The notes under the pieces: generated by a model
Database searches by the model: none
What the model was told of the DNA's origin: nothing
The model's input: the letters and a program-made list of their open reading frames with translations, nothing else
Source: Streptomyces sp. 35G-GA-8
GTDB lineage: Bacteria > Actinomycetota > Actinomycetes > Streptomycetales > Streptomycetaceae
Length of the DNA stretch: 64,000 nt
Direction of reading: 5' to 3'
Assembly: GCF_023534745.1 (NCBI RefSeq)
Contig: NZ_JAMHJQ010000006.1
Span: 137,449 to 201,448, forward strand
Part shown: positions 8,654 through 17,967 of the stretch, in pieces
Layout: every line of letters begins with the position of its first letter
How positions within the stretch are numbered: position 1 is the first letter of the stretch
Translations under genes and position numbers: made by a program

Positions 8654-8769
8654 TGCCTGATACCTCTTCCTGACTCTCCGGGTTACGGCGCCTGCGACAA
8701 CGGTGTGGGTCATCGCCGTATTCCTGGCTGCTGCCCGAAGATCGTGTGGCCATGCGACCTGCCGCGCAG

Positions 8770-8782
8770 CAGACTGACCCCT
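8770..8782 (+). promoter_or_regulatory. Leaderless-type -10 before the flavoprotein
   Basis: CAGACT (8770-8775) stands seven bases before ATG 8783. No Shine-Dalgarno sequence is present. The same CAGACT-to-start arrangement recurs at 62327. Confidence 0.4.
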
Positions 8783-10234
8783 ATGACGCAAGCCATGGAA
8801 ACCTTGGAGTACGACGTTGTGGTGCTGGGCGCGGGACCGGTCGGTGAGAACGTCGCCGACCGGGCCAGGGCGGCCGGGCTGAGCACGGCGGTCGTCGAGA
8901 GCGAACTCGTCGGCGGCGAGTGCTCGTACTGGGCCTGTATGCCGAGCAAGGCCCTGCTCCGCCCGGCGATCACCCGCGCCGACGCCCGCCGGGTCCCGGG
9001 CGTGAGCCAGGCCGTGCGGGGGCCGCTGGACGCCGAGGCCGTACTCGCCCACCGCGACGAGTTCACCGCGCACTGGAAGGACGACGGCCAGGTCGCGTGG
9101 CTCGACGGGATCGGCGCCGATCTCTACCGAGGACACGGCCGGCTGGACGGCAGGAAGAGGGTCGCCGTCACCGGACCCGAGGGCGACACCCAGGTCCTGA
9201 TCGCCCGCCACGCCGTCGCCGTGTGCACGGGCAGCCGGGCCGTACTGCCCGATCTCCCGGGACTCGCCGCCACCAAGCCCTGGACCAGCCGCGAGGCGAC
9301 CAGTTCCGCGCGCGTCCCGGGGCGGCTCGTGGTCGTCGGCGGGGGAGTGGTGGGCGTGGAGATGGCCACCGCGTGGCGGGCGCTCGGCTCCGATGTCACG
9401 CTGCTGGTCCGCGGTGACCGCCTGCTGCCCAAGATGGAGTCCTTCGCCGGTGAGCTGGTCGCCGACTCGCTGACGGAGGCGGGCGCCACGGTCCGAACGG
9501 GCGCCTCGGTCGGCGCGGTCGAGCGCGACGGGGGCACGGGACCCGTGACCGTGACGCTGGCCGGCGGCGAGCGTATCGAGTGCGACGAGGTCCTTTTCGC
9601 CACCGGGCGCGCCCCGCGCACGGACGACCTCGGTCTCGCGTCGGTCGGCCTGGAACCGGGCTCCTGGCTGACCGTCGACGACAGTTGCCGGGTCGAGGGC
9701 AGCGACTGGCTCTACGGGGTCGGGGACGTCAACCGCCGCGCCCTCCTCACCCATCAGGGCAAGTACCAGGCGCGTATCGCGGGAGCCGCCATCGTGGCGA
9801 GGGCCCAGGGCGTACCGACCCTGGACGCCGGCCCCTGGGGCAGTCACGCCGCCACCGCCGACCATCTCGCCGTCACACAGGTCGTCTTCACCGAGCCGGA
9901 AGTAGCCTCCGTGGGCCTCACCCTCGCCGAGGCCGAAGCGGCGGGCCATCGCGTCCGCGCGGTCGACTACGACCTGGCCGGGGTCTCGGGCGCGGCCCTC
10001 TACGCCGACGGCTACCGCGGCCGGGCCCGCATGATCGTCGACCTGGACCGTGAGATCCTGCGGGGCGTGACCTTCACCGGTCCTGCCGTCGGCGAGATGC
10101 TCCACTCCGCCACGATCGCGGTCGTCGGCGAGGTCCCGATCGACCGCCTGTGGCACGCGGTTCCGGCCTACCCGACGATCAGCGAGGTGTGGCTGCGCCT
10201 GCTGGAGACATTCCGGGACAACAACCGTCCCTGA
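8783..10234 (+). CDS. Pyridine nucleotide-disulfide oxidoreductase (dihydrolipoamide dehydrogenase/mercuric reductase-like)
   Basis: The 483-residue flavoprotein has an N-terminal FAD Rossmann motif VVVLGAGPVGENVA and the redox-disulfide segment GGECSYWACMPSKALLRP (Cys-x4-Cys, about residues 46-51). A second NAD(P) Rossmann motif (LVVVGGGVVGVEMA) and FAD-binding GVGDVN follow, with a dimerisation domain at the end. The usual GGTCLNVGC is replaced by GGECSYWAC, the variant seen in many actinobacterial paralogues of unknown substrate. It may work with the thioredoxin encoded next door, but that is conjecture. Confidence 0.85.
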   Translation: MTQAMETLEYDVVVLGAGPVGENVADRARAAGLSTAVVESELVGGECSYWACMPSKALLRPAITRADARRVPGVSQAVRGPLDAEAVLAHRDEFTAHWKDDGQVAWLDGIGADLYRGHGRLDGRKRVAVTGPEGDTQVLIARHAVAVCTGSRAVLPDLPGLAATKPWTSREATSSARVPGRLVVVGGGVVGVEMATAWRALGSDVTLLVRGDRLLPKMESFAGELVADSLTEAGATVRTGASVGAVERDGGTGPVTVTLAGGERIECDEVLFATGRAPRTDDLGLASVGLEPGSWLTVDDSCRVEGSDWLYGVGDVNRRALLTHQGKYQARIAGAAIVARAQGVPTLDAGPWGSHAATADHLAVTQVVFTEPEVASVGLTLAEAEAAGHRVRAVDYDLAGVSGAALYADGYRGRARMIVDLDREILRGVTFTGPAVGEMLHSATIAVVGEVPIDRLWHAVPAYPTISEVWLRLLETFRDNNRP

Positions 10235-10401
10235 CCGCATATCTGTTGGCCGGGGTGGTGCGGTGGCGGGAGAGCTGACGGTTTCCGCACGCACCCCTCG
10301 GCCTGTTCCTCCCCGGACGGCCGGAACGCGCGGGTCCGGGACCCGTCAGGCGCATCCGCCACGCACGCCGGCACCCGGCGAAGAACGCTTCACGCGCACC
10401 A

Positions 10402-10431
10402 GGACCCCCTTGGTTTCCGCCAATGGGGTCC
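10402..10431. terminator. Intergenic hairpin between the flavoprotein and the secreted protein
   Basis: Twelve-base arms (10402-10413 and 10420-10431) with one mismatch enclose the loop TTTCCG. It could terminate transcription from the flavoprotein gene or be a regulatory site for 10636. The rest of the 400-base gap 10235-10635 shows only a TAGCGT -10 (10623-10628) seven bases before the next start. Confidence 0.4.
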
Positions 10432-10635
10432 GGTCGCCTCGCGCGGCGCTCCGGCCGGCCGCTCCCACTTCCCCGGGGCTCGTACACCCGCCCTGCCGTG
10501 CGTGAACGCGTCCGGTCTCGCTCTGTGACCCCCCGCTCACACCCCGAACAGGGGAGAGCCGGTTTCGGACGCCCGCGGTTGTCCGTGCGCGGGAAGTGCA
10601 GACGGAGGACTCGTGGACCTTCTAGCGTCCGGGGC

Positions 10636-11154
10636 ATGCGAATCACACCGAAGAGACGCCTCGGACTGGCCACCGTCCTCGCCCTGTTCCTCGCCCTGTT
10701 CGGGCTGGCTCCCGCGGCGAACGCGGCCTCCGCCGACCTGACGTTCAGCGTCGACAGCGCCACCACCCGGCCGGGTGGAACGGTCAACCTGTCGATGACG
10801 CTGACCAACAACCACACCTACGACGTGCTGTTCGTCTACCAGACGATCACCCCCACCTGGCTGACCACCCAGCGCCCCGACCTCAAGTACAGCTTCAGCG
10901 GTTGCAGCCTGGCCACCGCGACGGGCAGCGTCCCGTGTTCCGGCACCGGTCCGACCGATCTCGGCTCCAACTACGGCGCCACCATCCCGCCCGGTCAGAC
11001 CCGCACCGTCACGCTGACGCTGCAGATCGCCGCCGACTCCGGCTGCAACGGCAACATAGGTTTCTACTCCTACTACTACGCCGAGTTCAGTGACCAGACG
11101 AACGTGAACAGCGGTCCCGTGTACACGCCGGAGACCCGGGTGCTCTGCGCCTGA
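10636..11154 (+). CDS. Small secreted beta-sandwich protein
   Basis: The 172-residue precursor has a clear Sec signal peptide: basic MRITPKRR, hydrophobic core, cleavage after APAANA (about residue 30). The mature region looks like a DUF11/CARDB-type Ig-like domain, with Thr/Ser-rich strands, four cysteines and PPGQTRTVTLTLQI near the C-terminus. No cell-wall sorting motif is seen, so it is probably released. Its function is unknown. Initiation is probably leaderless (TAGCGT then seven bases to ATG). Confidence 0.75.
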   Translation: MRITPKRRLGLATVLALFLALFGLAPAANAASADLTFSVDSATTRPGGTVNLSMTLTNNHTYDVLFVYQTITPTWLTTQRPDLKYSFSGCSLATATGSVPCSGTGPTDLGSNYGATIPPGQTRTVTLTLQIAADSGCNGNIGFYSYYYAEFSDQTNVNSGPVYTPETRVLCA

Positions 11155-11441
11155 CCGGTTTCCGCGCGGCGCCCCTGGGGAGTCGGTGGCGGCCGGCCGT
11201 GCACGCCGCCGGACGGCCGTCATGGCGGCATTCGGCCAACGTGGCCCGGGATGCCTGAGGGGAGCGAACTCCCGGCGGACGCGTCCGCTCGAACTCCGTG
11301 TGCCCGGAGTGTGCTTCCCCTCCCGCCCAGGATCTGAGGTCCGGTCGGGGTACGCGGTGCGCGGACCCCGAACGGGAACGGCCCGCCGAGGCCATCCCGT
11401 CCAAGGACCAGACTGACCGAACACCCGCATTTTTCCGTCAA

Positions 11442-11457
11442 GTTCCGCAACAGGAAC
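11442..11457. promoter_or_regulatory. Inverted repeat upstream of the exopolysaccharide locus
   Basis: GTTCC (11442-11446), six-base spacer, GGAAC (11453-11457), in the 450-base gap before the first gene of the polysaccharide locus. It is a possible operator. I see no other structure between 11155 and 11440. Confidence 0.3.
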
Positions 11458-11540
11458 ACGAAACCGACACATGGCCCGCACTATGTGACGAGACGGATGC
11501 GCGGCGACCGAGTACCTGAGGGGGGCACGGGGTCGCGCCT

Positions 11541-11590
11541 GGGGTGTGTCCGCTCCATCGTGTGACGGACACACCCCTGCCCAGGGGAGG
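11541..11590 (+). promoter_or_regulatory. Two mutually exclusive 5'-leader hairpins before the exopolysaccharide locus
   Basis: A perfect 12-bp stem pairs GGGGTGTGTCCG (11541-11552) with CGGACACACCCC (11566-11577). The last four bases of that right arm can instead form CCCCT (11574-11578) with AGGGG (11583-11587), which includes the Shine-Dalgarno sequence GGGGAGG of the ATG at 11603. Only one stem can form at a time, so the long stem would expose the ribosome site and the short one hide it. The pairing is visible; a switching role is inferred. Confidence 0.5.
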
Positions 11591-11602
11591 GGCTGCTCCA
11601 CA

Positions 11603-13741
11603 ATGCAGAAGAAGCTCTTACGCATGGCGTTACCCACGGCATGTGCGCTGATCGCCGTACTCGCACTGCCCGGTGGCCCCGCACAGGCCGATGACGCCGC
11701 GCCCCGTGTCGATCTCCGTGTCCTCGTGGTGACGGACGGCGGGCCCGCGGTCGACGCCATCGCCGCCGAACTGGACACGGCCGGGACGCCCTATACCGAG
11801 GTCGACCTCCAGCAGCCGGGACGTCCCGTGATCGACGCGGCCTTCCTGGCGGACACGGTGGAGGGCCGGCCCCGGGCCAAGTACCAGGCAGTGGTGCTGC
11901 CCAACGACAATCCGTTCTCCACAGGTTCCCCGGAGATGGCCGCTCTGGCCACCTATGAGAGGACGTACGGCATCCCCCAGGTCGACGCCTACACCTACGC
12001 GCGGCCCGAGGTCGGACTTCAGTACGCCGTCGGCAGCGGCTATGCCGGTTCCCTGGACGGCGTCGAGGCGCAGGTCACCACCGTCGGCCGGGCCGGGCCC
12101 TTCGGATATCTGGACGGCGCCGTACCGTTCGAGGACAACTCCCCGTCCGTGGGGGAGAGTTACGCCTATCTGTCGCAGCCGGCCGCCGGAGCGGACTTCA
12201 CCTCCTACGTCGACGCGCAGATACCCGGCAGAGCCACCAGGGGCTCACTCGTCGGCGAGTACCGGCACGACGGACGACGGGAACTGGTCGTCACCTTCGT
12301 ATACAACCGCTACCAACAGCAGTTCCGGCTGCTGGCACGCGGAATCGTCGAGTGGATGACCGGCGGTGTCCATCTCGGGGCCTCGCGCAACTACTTCGCC
12401 GTCCACGTCGACGACGTTCTCGCCGCCGACGACCGCTGGGACTCGACGCTGAACTGCACACCGGGTGATGTGGACTGCGAGCCGGGCGAGGGGGTGCCGA
12501 ACCCGATCCGGATGACCGCGGAGGACGCCGGATACGCCGCCACCTGGCAGAGCGACCGTAACTTCACCATGGACTTCGCCTACAACGCGGCGGGCAGTGT
12601 CGACCATCGCCAGGACAACAACGGTGTCGACCTCCTGGCCGACAAGCTGATCGTGGACCGCAACAGATTCCGCTGGATCAACCACACCTACACACACGCC
12701 TTCCTGGGCTGCGAGCAGGATGTCAGCGTGGTGCCCTGGCGGTGCGCCACCCTCCCCGACGGCACCACCAAGTGGGTCTCCCGTAACGAGATATCCGACG
12801 AGATCGCCACGAACCGCGTCTGGGGCCAGGTGTCCGGGCTTCCCCTGGACAACACCGAACTGGTCACGGGCGAGCACTCCGGTATGCGTCTGCTGCCACA
12901 ACAGCCCACCGACAATCCCAACCTGGCGCCGGCACTGGCCGACAACGGCGTCACCTGGCTCGCTTCGGACAACTCCCGTGAGGTGGGCCAGCGCCAGCTG
13001 GGATCGGCCACCACCGTCCCCCGCTATCCGATGAACATCTTCTACAACGCCGGACGAGCGGCCGAGCAGGTCGACGAGTACAACTGGATCTACACCAGCC
13101 GGCAGCAGGGCGGCAGCGGTATCTGCGAGGACAACCCCGCCACCACCACCTGCCTGCCCGCCCCGCTGGACACGACGACCGGCTACACGGACTACATCGT
13201 GCCGCTGGAGACCCGGATCGCCCTCGGGCATGTCCTCGGGAACGACCCCAGGCCGCACTTCATCCATCAGTCGAATCTGGCGGAGGACCGCATCGCCTAT
13301 CCGGTGCTGAACGGCGTCCTCGACAGCCACGCGCGGCTCTTCGCCGACAACACGCCTGTGGTCAACCTGCGGATGAAGGACATCGGCGCCGAACTGAGCA
13401 AACGATCCGTCTGGAAGTCCGCCGTGGAGTCCGGTGACGTCACCGCCTACCGGATCGGCGACACGGTCACGGTGCGGGCGCCCGCCACCGTCGCGGTGAC
13501 CGCCACCATGCCGGCCGGCACCACGCGGGGCACGGCCGCCTTCGGCCAGCCGTACGCCGGCAAGGTGTCCGCCTGGGTGACCGGGACCCCACTGCCGCTC
13601 GTTCTCACCCTGCCGCCGTCCGCCGTCTCCGGCACTGTCCACGGCGGTACCGGCGACGCGCCGGCCACGAACGAGACCGCGCCGCGGGCCCGGGTACCCG
13701 CCGGAGTGCTACGACAGGTGCCGTACAGCCGGGAGCGCTGA
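11603..13741 (+). CDS. Exported polysaccharide deacetylase, CE18/Agd3-like
   Basis: The 712-residue exported protein has a Sec signal peptide (MQKKLLRMAL, cleavage near GGPAQA, residue 29). An alpha/beta domain follows, then a deacetylase domain from about residue 260 with FAVHVDDVLAADDRW (the metal-site aspartate pair) and RFRWINHTYTHAFLGCE (histidine motif). The C-terminal domain is beta-rich. These motifs fit the CE18 family of Aspergillus Agd3, which partially deacetylates alpha-1,4-GalNAc polymers and makes them cationic and adhesive; PelA does the same job in Pel systems. It opens the locus and would act outside the membrane. The family is recognised from motifs; the substrate is inferred from the neighbours. 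Confidence 0.75.
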   Translation: MQKKLLRMALPTACALIAVLALPGGPAQADDAAPRVDLRVLVVTDGGPAVDAIAAELDTAGTPYTEVDLQQPGRPVIDAAFLADTVEGRPRAKYQAVVLPNDNPFSTGSPEMAALATYERTYGIPQVDAYTYARPEVGLQYAVGSGYAGSLDGVEAQVTTVGRAGPFGYLDGAVPFEDNSPSVGESYAYLSQPAAGADFTSYVDAQIPGRATRGSLVGEYRHDGRRELVVTFVYNRYQQQFRLLARGIVEWMTGGVHLGASRNYFAVHVDDVLAADDRWDSTLNCTPGDVDCEPGEGVPNPIRMTAEDAGYAATWQSDRNFTMDFAYNAAGSVDHRQDNNGVDLLADKLIVDRNRFRWINHTYTHAFLGCEQDVSVVPWRCATLPDGTTKWVSRNEISDEIATNRVWGQVSGLPLDNTELVTGEHSGMRLLPQQPTDNPNLAPALADNGVTWLASDNSREVGQRQLGSATTVPRYPMNIFYNAGRAAEQVDEYNWIYTSRQQGGSGICEDNPATTTCLPAPLDTTTGYTDYIVPLETRIALGHVLGNDPRPHFIHQSNLAEDRIAYPVLNGVLDSHARLFADNTPVVNLRMKDIGAELSKRSVWKSAVESGDVTAYRIGDTVTVRAPATVAVTATMPAGTTRGTAAFGQPYAGKVSAWVTGTPLPLVLTLPPSAVSGTVHGGTGDAPATNETAPRARVPAGVLRQVPYSRER

Positions 13742-13814
13742 ACCACCGCACACGAGCCGAGGGTTCCGGCAGCCGGAACCCGTCCTCCCCGCACAGCTTC
13801 GTGGAGCACCCCTG

Positions 13815-15356
13815 ATGCACCTTCACCGCGGCACGGGCCGCGATGGCGCGGCGCGAGTCACCCTCCTCACCGAGGGAACCTACCCTCACAGCCATGGCGG
13901 CGTGAGCGTGTGGTGCGACCAACTCGTCAATGGAATACCGGACATGGACTTCGATGTCATAGCCGTGACCGGAACCGGCCGGGAGCCCGTCGTATGGGAT
14001 CTTCCCGGCCATGTGTCCCAGGTGGTGCCCGTCCCCCTGTGGGGCCCGGCACCACCCGGGTCGGAGCCCCGGGGCCGGAGCCGCGACCGGCTCGCCACGG
14101 TCTACGAGCGGTTTCTGACAGCACTCCTCGACTCCGGTGCCGAGGAGGGGTTCGGCCCGGCACTCCATCGACTGGAGCGGGCCGCCACGGATGGTCTGCT
14201 CAGCCCGTTCCTCCGCGGTGACCGGGCACTCGCCGTTCTCACCGCGGTGTGGAACCGGCCGGACCTGCCCATCTCCGAGGCCCGCCCCACACTGCACGAC
14301 GCGGTGACCGCGACCTCCCTGCTCGAACACGCGCTCCGCCCCCTGGCGGCGCCGCCCCCGGAACACGGAGTCGCCCACGCGGTCAGCGGCGGTGTGGCGG
14401 TGCTCCCGGGGCTGATCGCGCGTGAGCGCCACGGCGTACCGCTGCTGCTGACCGAACACGGCGTCTATCTGCGCGAGCGCTATCTCGGCTATCGCACCGC
14501 CCCCTACCGCTGGCCCGTGAAAACCCTGGTACTCGGCTTCTACCGGCTGCTGGCGGAGGAGACCTACCGCTGCGCGGCCCTGATCACCCCCGGCAACCGC
14601 TACAACCGGCTGTGGGAGGAGCGGGGCGGAGCCGACCCGGCGCTGATCCGCACGGTGTACAACGGGGTCGACCCGGCGGCCTTCCCGGCGGCCGGTCCGG
14701 AACCGGACGTTCCCACCCTCACCTGGGCCGGCCGGGTGGACCCGATCAAGGACCTGGAAACCCTGATCCGGGCGTTCGCGCTGGTACGGAACCGGGTGCC
14801 ACAGGCGAGGCTCCGGCTCTTCGGCGGCACCCCGCGCGGCGGCGAGGAGTACCGGGCCCGGTGCGAGGCGCTGGCCGCCGAGCTCGGACAAGCCGGCACG
14901 GTCACGTTCGAAGGCCGAGTCGACGACATCAGGGACGCGTACGCCGCGGGCAATGTCGTCATGCTCTCCAGCATCAGCGAGGGCTTTCCGTTCACCCTGA
15001 TCGAAGCGATGTCCTGTGGACGGGCGACCGTCTCCACGGATGTCGGCGGAGTACGGGAAGCGGTCGGTGACACCGGTCTGGTCGTACCGCCGCGCGACCC
15101 CGCCGCGATGGCCACCGCGGCCATGGAGCTGCTGGGCGACGCCGGACGGCGAAGATCCATGGGAGAGGCCGCGCGGCTGCGGGTGATCGAACAGTTCACG
15201 CTGCGCCAGACCGTGGACACCTTCCGCGCCATCTATCTCGACCTGTCGGCCGGTGGCCGGGGCCTGCTCTCCGATGCTCTGGCCGGCACCGGCGCGCCGC
15301 CCGCCTCGGGAAGGGGCGGCATATCCGCCGTGGGCCTGATGAGTGTGGCCGGATGA
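13815..15356 (+). CDS. pelF: PelF-type GT4 glycosyltransferase
   Basis: The 513-residue cytoplasmic glycosyltransferase starts with VTLLTEGTYPHSHGGVSVW (about residues 15-33), the hallmark of PelF, the enzyme that polymerises UDP-GalNAc in Pel biosynthesis. GT4 donor-site features are present: TWAGRVDPIKDLETLI (about residues 303-318) and the E-x7-E motif in SEGFPFTLIEAMSCG. It starts 73 bases after the deacetylase and its stop overlaps the next start as ATGA, so it is coupled to the membrane protein. Confidence 0.85.
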   Translation: MHLHRGTGRDGAARVTLLTEGTYPHSHGGVSVWCDQLVNGIPDMDFDVIAVTGTGREPVVWDLPGHVSQVVPVPLWGPAPPGSEPRGRSRDRLATVYERFLTALLDSGAEEGFGPALHRLERAATDGLLSPFLRGDRALAVLTAVWNRPDLPISEARPTLHDAVTATSLLEHALRPLAAPPPEHGVAHAVSGGVAVLPGLIARERHGVPLLLTEHGVYLRERYLGYRTAPYRWPVKTLVLGFYRLLAEETYRCAALITPGNRYNRLWEERGGADPALIRTVYNGVDPAAFPAAGPEPDVPTLTWAGRVDPIKDLETLIRAFALVRNRVPQARLRLFGGTPRGGEEYRARCEALAAELGQAGTVTFEGRVDDIRDAYAAGNVVMLSSISEGFPFTLIEAMSCGRATVSTDVGGVREAVGDTGLVVPPRDPAAMATAAMELLGDAGRRRSMGEAARLRVIEQFTLRQTVDTFRAIYLDLSAGGRGLLSDALAGTGAPPASGRGGISAVGLMSVAG

Positions 15357-16747
15357 GCGGGCCGATGGCGCTCGGGCCGGACGCCGGACGCCAGGACACA
15401 CTGTCCCTGCGGCTCCAGGGGAGTCGCGGTGTGCCGCGCGGCGGCGACGAGCGGACACTCGCACTCCGCATGCCGGGTGCCGGAGCCGCGGTCGACCAAC
15501 TCGCCGCGGAAATGGCGGACTCCATCGGCCCCGCCGTGCATCCCTACGAGGTGGCCGCTCTCCTGGAATCGCAGGGGCTGACCGCCGAGGCGATCCGGGA
15601 ACGGTACGGGCAACCCGACCTGTTCACCCTGGCCACCGTGTTGTACGAGAGGATCCCCCGTACCTTCCCCGAACCCGGGGTGCCGGCGGATCCATGGCGG
15701 CCCGACCATTTCCGCTGTGTGCTGCGAGGAGTGCTCTTCGCCCTTCCCGGGCTCGCCTATGTGCTCATCGGACGGATCTGGGACCCCCATGGCGGTGCGT
15801 ACGCCCTCGTGGTGGCGGGTCTGATCTCCTGGGCCTGGGGCCAGGCTCTGAGCCACCGTGCCTATCTGCGGATGGCCATAGGGCGCCGGGAGGCGGGCCG
15901 TACGCTCCTGGTGGGCGCACCGCTGGGTGCCGCGGTCGCGGTGGCGGCGGGGGGAGCGCTCGCCGGACAGGGCTCGACGGCGCTGTTCGTGGCCGGCCAG
16001 TCGCTGTATCTCGCGGCGGCGGGTGTCCTGCTGGTACTGGGGCATGAGTTGCTGCTGTTGCTCGCGCTGCTGCCGATGGTGGCGGGCGTGGCGGTGCTGC
16101 CGTGGTGGGAGCCCGGCGCTCCACTGCGGATCGGACTGCCCCTGCTCTCGCTGGCGGGCGCGACCGCGGTGGCCGGGTGGGCACTGCGGGGCGCCCTCGC
16201 GGAGAAACCCGCCGCCGGCGACAGCCGGACCGGCCTGCTGCGTTCACTGCCGTACGGACTGTTCGGCCTGGCGGCGGGCGTGCTGGTGATGCTGGAAGGA
16301 CAGCGTCACCCGTACGCCGTCGTGATGCTCTCCTTGAGCATGGGCCCGGCCGAATGGCTGCTGTACCGCTATCGGGGAATGTCGGCGGCGGCCCTGCGGG
16401 CGACCTCCACACTCCCCGCCTTCAGACGGCGCTCCGCCGGCATCATCACACTCTGTCTGCTCGTCTATCTGCTGCCGATCCTGCCCGTGACCCTGCTCAT
16501 CGGCGCCGAGCCGGGACCCGTACTGCTGCTTGCCGCCACACTGTGGACCGCCCTGCTGTTGCAGGCGTTCGGCGTGGCATGGCCACCCGCCGCGGTGTGT
16601 ATCGCGGCCGCCTGCGGGGCCGGTGCGCTCACCCTCCTCCAGCCGTCGGCGGCCCCCAACGCACTGCTGCTGAGCTGCGGCCCGGCCGCGGTGGTGCTGG
16701 CGGTCTGCGCCCTGTCGGCACTCGGACGTCCCGCCGCCCACGCCTGA
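15353..16747 (+). CDS. Twelve-helix membrane protein of the polysaccharide locus (candidate exporter)
   Basis: The 464-residue protein has a cytoplasmic N-terminus of about 125 residues (with HPYEVAALLESQGL) followed by about twelve hydrophobic segments, for example VLFALPGLAYVLIG, ELLLLLALLPMVAGV and GIITLCLLVYLLPIL. The topology matches PST/MATE-like exporters and PelG, but I see no clear sequence match to PelG. Its translational coupling to PelF makes it the obvious candidate for moving the polymer across the membrane. That role is inferred from position and topology. Confidence 0.7.
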   Translation: MSGPMALGPDAGRQDTLSLRLQGSRGVPRGGDERTLALRMPGAGAAVDQLAAEMADSIGPAVHPYEVAALLESQGLTAEAIRERYGQPDLFTLATVLYERIPRTFPEPGVPADPWRPDHFRCVLRGVLFALPGLAYVLIGRIWDPHGGAYALVVAGLISWAWGQALSHRAYLRMAIGRREAGRTLLVGAPLGAAVAVAAGGALAGQGSTALFVAGQSLYLAAAGVLLVLGHELLLLLALLPMVAGVAVLPWWEPGAPLRIGLPLLSLAGATAVAGWALRGALAEKPAAGDSRTGLLRSLPYGLFGLAAGVLVMLEGQRHPYAVVMLSLSMGPAEWLLYRYRGMSAAALRATSTLPAFRRRSAGIITLCLLVYLLPILPVTLLIGAEPGPVLLLAATLWTALLLQAFGVAWPPAAVCIAAACGAGALTLLQPSAAPNALLLSCGPAAVVLAVCALSALGRPAAHA

Positions 16748-16792
16748 GCACGTCGGGGCCAGGACCGGGCGCACGCCTCCGCCACACCGATC

Positions 16793-16866
16793 CACCGCAC
16801 CACACCGCACCACCACACCGCACCACCACACCGCACCGCCACACCACACCGACCCACCGCACCGCC
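16793..16866 (+). repeat. Purine-poor 13-bp tandem repeat
   Basis: At least three near-identical units CACACCGCACCAC (16801-16813, 16814-16826, 16827-16839) lie inside a 70-base run made almost only of A, C and G, with no T on this strand except at the left end. It fills the gap between the membrane-protein gene and the SDR gene inside the operon. It may be slippage-prone. Confidence 0.7.
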
Positions 16867-16932
16867 ACGAAGCACCCCTCCCGGCGACGGATCGTCCCCG
16901 GGCGTCGAAGGACCCCCAGAAAGGGATCACCA

Positions 16933-17934
16933 GTGAACTCCGCACCACTCGCAGCCGTCACCGGAGCCGAAGGATTCATCGGATCCCACCTCACCGAGGC
17001 CCTGGTGGCGGCCGGATACCGGGTCAAGGCCATGGCGCAGTACAACTCCTTCTCCTCGTACGGCTGGCTGGAAACCCTCTCCGCCGACGTCCTGGAGCAG
17101 GTCGAGATCCAGCTCGGCGATGTGCGCGACCCCGGATCGGTCCGGGGACTCGTGGAGGGGGCGGACTGCGTCTACCACCTGGCCGCGCTCATCGCGATCC
17201 CGTACTCCTATCTGGCCCCGCACAGCTACGTGGACACCAATGTCTCCGGAACGCTCAACGTGCTGGAAGCGGTGCGGGCCCTGGGCACACCCCGGCTCGT
17301 GCACACGTCCACCAGCGAGACATACGGCACGGCACTGACCGTACCGATCACCGAGGACCACCCCATCAACACACAATCCCCGTACGCCGCCTCCAAGGCG
17401 GGCGGGGACAGACTCGCCGACAGCTACCACGCGAGCTTCGGCACACCGGTGGTGACACTGCGGCCGTTCAACACCTACGGCCCTCGGCAGTCCATGCGAG
17501 CGGTCATCCCGAGTGTCATCGGCCAGGTGGCGGCCGGAGCGGGCACCATCACCCTCGGCGATCTGCGCCCCACCCGGGACTTCACCTACGCCGAGGACAC
17601 CGCTCAGGCCTTCCTCGCGGTCGGCACGGCGGAGGCCGCGCGGGTCGTGGGCCGGACCTTCAACGCCGGCACGGGCAGTGAGATCGCGGTCGGCGACCTG
17701 GTCGCCACGATCGGCAAACTGATGGACGTCACGATCGACGTCCGCGAGGACGCGGAACGTGTCAGACCCGCCAACTCCGAGGTCATGCGGCTGGTCGCGG
17801 ACGCCACCCGGCTGCGCGCCGCGACCGGCTGGGAGCCCGCCCACGACTTGGAACAGGGCCTCGCGCGCACTGTGGAGTTCTTCTCCGACCCGGCCAACCT
17901 GGCCCGCTACAAGACCGGCATCTACAACATCTGA
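16933..17934 (+). CDS. NAD-dependent SDR, LegB-like sugar-nucleotide 4,6-dehydratase/epimerase
   Basis: The 333-residue extended SDR has Rossmann motif VTGAEGFIGSH (residues 8-18), active-site STSETYGT, YAASK (Tyr-x3-Lys) and RPFNTYGPRQSMRAVIPS. The YNSFSSYGWLETL segment after the Rossmann fold is characteristic of LegB, the UDP-GlcNAc 4,6-dehydratase group. The TSET motif favours dehydratase chemistry, but C4-epimerase activity supplying UDP-GalNAc is possible and would fit the locus. The start is GTG 16933, behind AAAGGG. Confidence 0.75.
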   Translation: MNSAPLAAVTGAEGFIGSHLTEALVAAGYRVKAMAQYNSFSSYGWLETLSADVLEQVEIQLGDVRDPGSVRGLVEGADCVYHLAALIAIPYSYLAPHSYVDTNVSGTLNVLEAVRALGTPRLVHTSTSETYGTALTVPITEDHPINTQSPYAASKAGGDRLADSYHASFGTPVVTLRPFNTYGPRQSMRAVIPSVIGQVAAGAGTITLGDLRPTRDFTYAEDTAQAFLAVGTAEAARVVGRTFNAGTGSEIAVGDLVATIGKLMDVTIDVREDAERVRPANSEVMRLVADATRLRAATGWEPAHDLEQGLARTVEFFSDPANLARYKTGIYNI

Positions 17935-17967
17935 CCCGGCTCGCACGTCGCCCAGAGGAGGAGAACC

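Noticed and set aside
15353-16747. Naming the 12-helix protein PelG
   Set aside because: Topology and position fit, but the PelG N-terminal sequence pattern is not visible, so only a candidate exporter role is stated.
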